A DNA stretch of 63,248 nt from Bryobacterales bacterium (lineage in GTDB: Bacteria; Acidobacteriota; Terriglobia; Bryobacterales; Bryobacteraceae): assembly GCA_003142185.1 (NCBI GenBank), contig PLOR01000083.1, positions 73,666 through 136,913 of the forward strand, given 5' to 3'. Below the pieces are notes generated by a model. That model ran no database searches and was not told the origin of the DNA. It worked only from the letters and a program-made list of their open reading frames with translations. Below, one piece after another: positions 61,465-63,248 of the stretch (the stretch's first letter is position 1; every line of letters begins with the position of its first letter). Made by a program: the position numbers and the translations under genes.

Positions 61465-61800
61465 CTACGCCACTGCCGACAGCGTTTCGCAGCACACCGG
61501 CTGCTCCAGGCCCGGATACAAGGGGTCATCTTGGGCCGTCGTTTGGGTGTTGCCACAGACCGGGCATTCGACTCGGTGGGCTTTCAGTGCGTCCACCATC
61601 TCGCCGATGGTCTGGGACGCCATCATGATCGCGTGATACCGCTGACAAGTGAACTCTATTGGCTCGGTGGATTCGTCGTCTTCGTCTTCAACCGGCTGGG
61701 GCTCATCAGGAGCGGAGAATGTCTCATACGGGTCACCATACAAGCGGCGGTAATAGTTCCCGACGAGCTCGGCTGCGGTTTGTTCTTGGAAGCGATCCAT
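61465..61800 (-). CDS. Small acidic protein with Cys pairs
   Basis: I do not recognise this 111-residue protein. The N-terminal helix (RFQEQTAAELVGNYYRRLYG) is followed by an acidic stretch (EPQPVEDEDDESTEPIEF) and ECPVCGNTQ with a later VCC, so it may bind zinc. It is the first gene of the leftward operon and its ATG coincides with the predicted transcription start, giving a leaderless mRNA. The position suits an early phage regulator, but no DNA-binding fold is clear. Confidence 0.7.
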   Translation of the reverse strand: MDRFQEQTAAELVGNYYRRLYGDPYETFSAPDEPQPVEDEDDESTEPIEFTCQRYHAIMMASQTIGEMVDALKAHRVECPVCGNTQTTAQDDPLYPGLEQPVCCETLSAVA

Positions 61801-61806
61801 AAAGCT

Positions 61807-61869
61807 ATTATACGTAGCTGCTTAGTATAGTCAAGAGAAACTTGCGAATACGTAGCAGATTTGTATAAA
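61807..61869. promoter_or_regulatory. Divergent promoters with two tandem operators
   Basis: Leftward promoter: TTGACT (61834-61829), 16 bases, TATAAT (61812-61807). Rightward promoter: TTGCGA (61842-61847), 16 bases, TATAAA (61864-61869). Each spacer is filled by a copy of a 20-base element (ATACGTAGCTGCTTAGTATA at 61810-61829; ATACGTAGCAGATTTGTATA at 61848-61867; 17 of 20 identical). Each copy is a dyad (T/A)ATAC-N11-GTATA. Both transcripts would start at or next to their ATG. A protein binding either site would block that promoter, as in phage switches. Confidence 0.72.
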
Positions 61870-61877
61870 CTCATAAC

Positions 61878-62120
61878 ATGGCAGCGAAGAAGAAGCGAAC
61901 CTTGGTCGATGTTGCCGTGATAGGTAGCTTGGGAGGATCGGCCCGCGCAGCAAACTTATCGCCGGAGCAACGGATAGCGGCGGCCAAGACGGCTATCAAC
62001 GCTCGCTGGGATGCCTATTACGCAGCTCACCCCGACAAACTGCAAGCCAAGCTGGAACGCGAAGCGCGGAAGGGGACACGAAAGCGGGGCCGGCCGCCGA
62101 ACAAGAAATCGGCGAAATGA
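61878..62120 (+). CDS. Small basic protein with AT-hook-like tail
   Basis: The 80-residue protein (AANLSPEQRIAAAKTAINAR, then WDAYYAAHPDKLQAKLEREA) ends in RKGTRKRGRPPNKKSAK, which contains the GRP core of an AT-hook. The helical part resembles the S-P-E-x-R-x-x-x-A-x-x-A-x-x-A-R-W segment common in small Acidobacterial proteins. It is transcribed from the divergent switch, apparently leaderless, and is the best local candidate for the operator-binding regulator, although no classical helix-turn-helix is visible. Confidence 0.7.
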   Translation: MAAKKKRTLVDVAVIGSLGGSARAANLSPEQRIAAAKTAINARWDAYYAAHPDKLQAKLEREARKGTRKRGRPPNKKSAK

Positions 62121-62194
62121 GCGTCCATGACGCATCCGCCCAAGGTTGATTGTGCGCGCGCCATCCAAACATACCGAATAAGGTGCTGGTTCCC

Positions 62195-62852
62195 ATGTTC
62201 CTCGTCCTGAGCAGGATAATCCCCGTCTTCGTCTACCCGCTCGGGCTGAGCTTGTTGCTGTTGGGTATCGTCTCGGCGTTGCACCGCCGGCCGGGCTTGA
62301 CGCGAGGCGGACGCGATCGTGGTCCTGGGCGGAGGAACCAGCCGCGGCCCGGCGGCCCCGGGCCAGACTCCCGAACTAACGGACAGCGCGGATCGACTTT
62401 TCTATGCGGCCAGGCTATTTCATTCGGGAAAGGCGCCGCTCATCCTATTTAGCGGAGGCGCTGTTCGGCTCCTGGACTCGGGGCGACTTGCTTCAGAAGC
62501 AGAGGCAGCCGCCCAATTGCTGCAGGAATGGGTGGTCCCCGCGCAGGCGATCCTCCTGGAAAACAAGGCGCGGAATACCCGCGAGAACGCCCTCTTCAGC
62601 CGCCAAATCCTGCAGAGCCGGGGGGCCTCGCATATTCTGCTGGTGACCTCGGCTTCTCACATGCCACGGGCCTCAGCAGTCTTCCGGAAACTCGGCTTCC
62701 AGGTGACTCCCGCGCCTGCGGACTTCCGGAGCTGGGATGATGAGGGCCCGTTACTGAGTTTGCTGCCTGACGCACAATCGTTAGTGAAGTCCCAATTGGC
62801 CCTGAAAGAATGGCTGGGCCTTCTCGTCTATCGCTTGCGTGGATGGGCCTGA
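62195..62852 (+). pseudogene. DUF218/YdcF-like gene with internal deletion
   Basis: A normal start (VLSRIIPVFVYPLGLSLLLL, then GIVSALHRRPG) and a normal second half in another frame (ADAIVVLGGGTSRG, SADRLFYAARLFHSGKAPLI, NTRENALFSRQILQS, SASHMPRASAVFRKLGF) are joined near 62298. The expected second membrane helix and linker (about 50-60 codons) are missing and the frame changes. The second half alone could start at GTG 62319 but would lack the membrane anchor. DUF218 proteins are envelope-biogenesis factors such as ElyC and SanA. The ATG 62195 start is used. Confidence 0.72.
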
Positions 62853-62976
62853 CCCGCACCCCTGATCGCCATTCTCGACTGGGTGTGTCGTCGATTTCGA
62901 TCTCGTCCGCCATGACAGGATCATAAGAATCCTTAGCGGTTGTCCGGTGCAACACCGTCAACCGTGATGCGGCGGA

Positions 62977-63005
62977 TTGCAGCCCGTAACGACATAGGTT
63001 ACACT
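62977..63005 (+). promoter_or_regulatory. Promoter and dyad before higB
   Basis: TTGCAG (62977-62982), a 17-base spacer and TACACT (63000-63005) form a sigma-70-like promoter. The inverted repeat GTAAC-N7-GTTAC (62986-63002) overlaps it, in the position expected for HigA repression. Predicted transcription would start at or just before the GTG. Confidence 0.5.
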
Positions 63006-63012
63006 AGTGGGC

Positions 63013-63248
63013 GTGGCGATCAAGGGATTTCGACACAAAGGAATCGAACAGTTCTTCGCCACCGGCGCCAAGTCGGGGATTCAAGCGAAACATGCTGACC
63101 GGCTCCGACTGATACTCGGCCGTCTGAACGCATCGACGAGCGTGCGCGACATGAACTTGCCCGGCTTGGAGCTCCACCAACTCCGTGGAGCCAGAAAGGG
63201 CACGTGGGCCGTCAAGGTGAGCGGCAATAGGAGTTTCCTCAGATTTTG
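63013..63248 (+). CDS. higB: HigB-like RelE-superfamily toxin (cut by window end)
   Basis: The visible 78 codons encode IKGFRHKGIEQFFATGAKSG, IQAKHADRLRLILGRLNAST, NLPGLELHQLRGARKGTWAV and KVSGNRSFLRF, the HigB/RelE plasmid-maintenance toxin pattern. The product is a ribosome-dependent mRNA nuclease. A higA antitoxin gene is expected just beyond the window. GTG 63013 is used; another in-frame GTG is at 63007. Confidence 0.85.
   Translation, partial: MAIKGFRHKGIEQFFATGAKSGIQAKHADRLRLILGRLNASTSVRDMNLPGLELHQLRGARKGTWAVKVSGNRSFLRF

Noticed and set aside
62596-62961. Minus-strand open frame (121 codons) before higB
   Set aside because: Overlaps the DUF218 remnant in antisense and has no recognisable family; a short stretch near 62900 looks protein-like but is too short to support.

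Overview
The window is high-GC DNA that I read as an Acidobacteriota chromosome, most like the Bryobacterales ('Candidatus Solibacter') group. The grounds are an Oar-like TonB-dependent receptor with an N-terminal carboxypeptidase-regulatory domain, a Reg_prop/Y_Y_Y sensor kinase, DUF5666 and DUF2264 proteins, an UpxY/NusG-like factor heading a polysaccharide locus, many toxin-antitoxin (TA) cassettes, and several families of short dispersed palindromic repeats. This assignment is inferred from gene content; no rRNA or tRNA gene was seen.

Layout. 0-5 kb: a small secreted Lys/Thr-rich peptide, a DUF5666 protein and the outer-membrane receptor. 5-9 kb: a beta-propeller protein (oligogalacturonate-lyase-like), a PAP2 membrane phosphatase and a GT87-type membrane glycosyltransferase. 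8.9-15.2 kb: housekeeping genes (secA, gmhA-like, rubrerythrin, xylulokinase) with an embedded vapBC pair. 15.3-19.6 kb: a DUF433/DUF5615 TA pair with a frameshifted toxin, then a Reg_prop sensor kinase overlapping its NarL-type regulator. 21-24.5 kb: an overlapping three-gene operon of sensor kinase, archaemetzincin protease and sigma-54 response regulator. 25-31.5 kb: a frameshifted DUF2264 gene, an Hsp15-like RNA-binding protein, a dienelactone hydrolase, and J-domain and TPR membrane proteins.

31.7-54 kb is a nearly complete Wzx/Wzy-type exopolysaccharide locus. It holds a FecR-like protein, an O-antigen ligase-like protein, an UpxY-like antiterminator, a ribbon-helix-helix-like regulator, Wza-type export protein, BY-kinase co-polymerase (Wzc), FkbM and class I methyltransferases, flippase, polymerase, three glycosyltransferases, an acetyltransferase, a beta-helix protein, and a fusion of a WecA-type initiating phosphotransferase to a second-step glycosyltransferase. 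A vapBC pair and an MNT nucleotidyltransferase gene sit between wzc and a 93%-identical duplicate of its last 112 codons.

55-63 kb is an accessory island. It carries HEPN/MNT, PIN/AbrB and HicAB modules, an MNT gene with a truncated HEPN gene, a decayed second hicBA, and a HigB toxin running off the end. Within it is a phage-like operon (HNH protein, Gp157-like protein, single-strand-annealing-like protein, CxxC protein) transcribed away from a small basic protein. Between the two lies a compact bidirectional switch with two related dyads, each filling the spacer of one promoter. Three TA cassettes in the window lie between direct repeats of neighbouring sequence, and at least five TA or phage-type genes are frameshifted or truncated, so this is a zone of active gene turnover.
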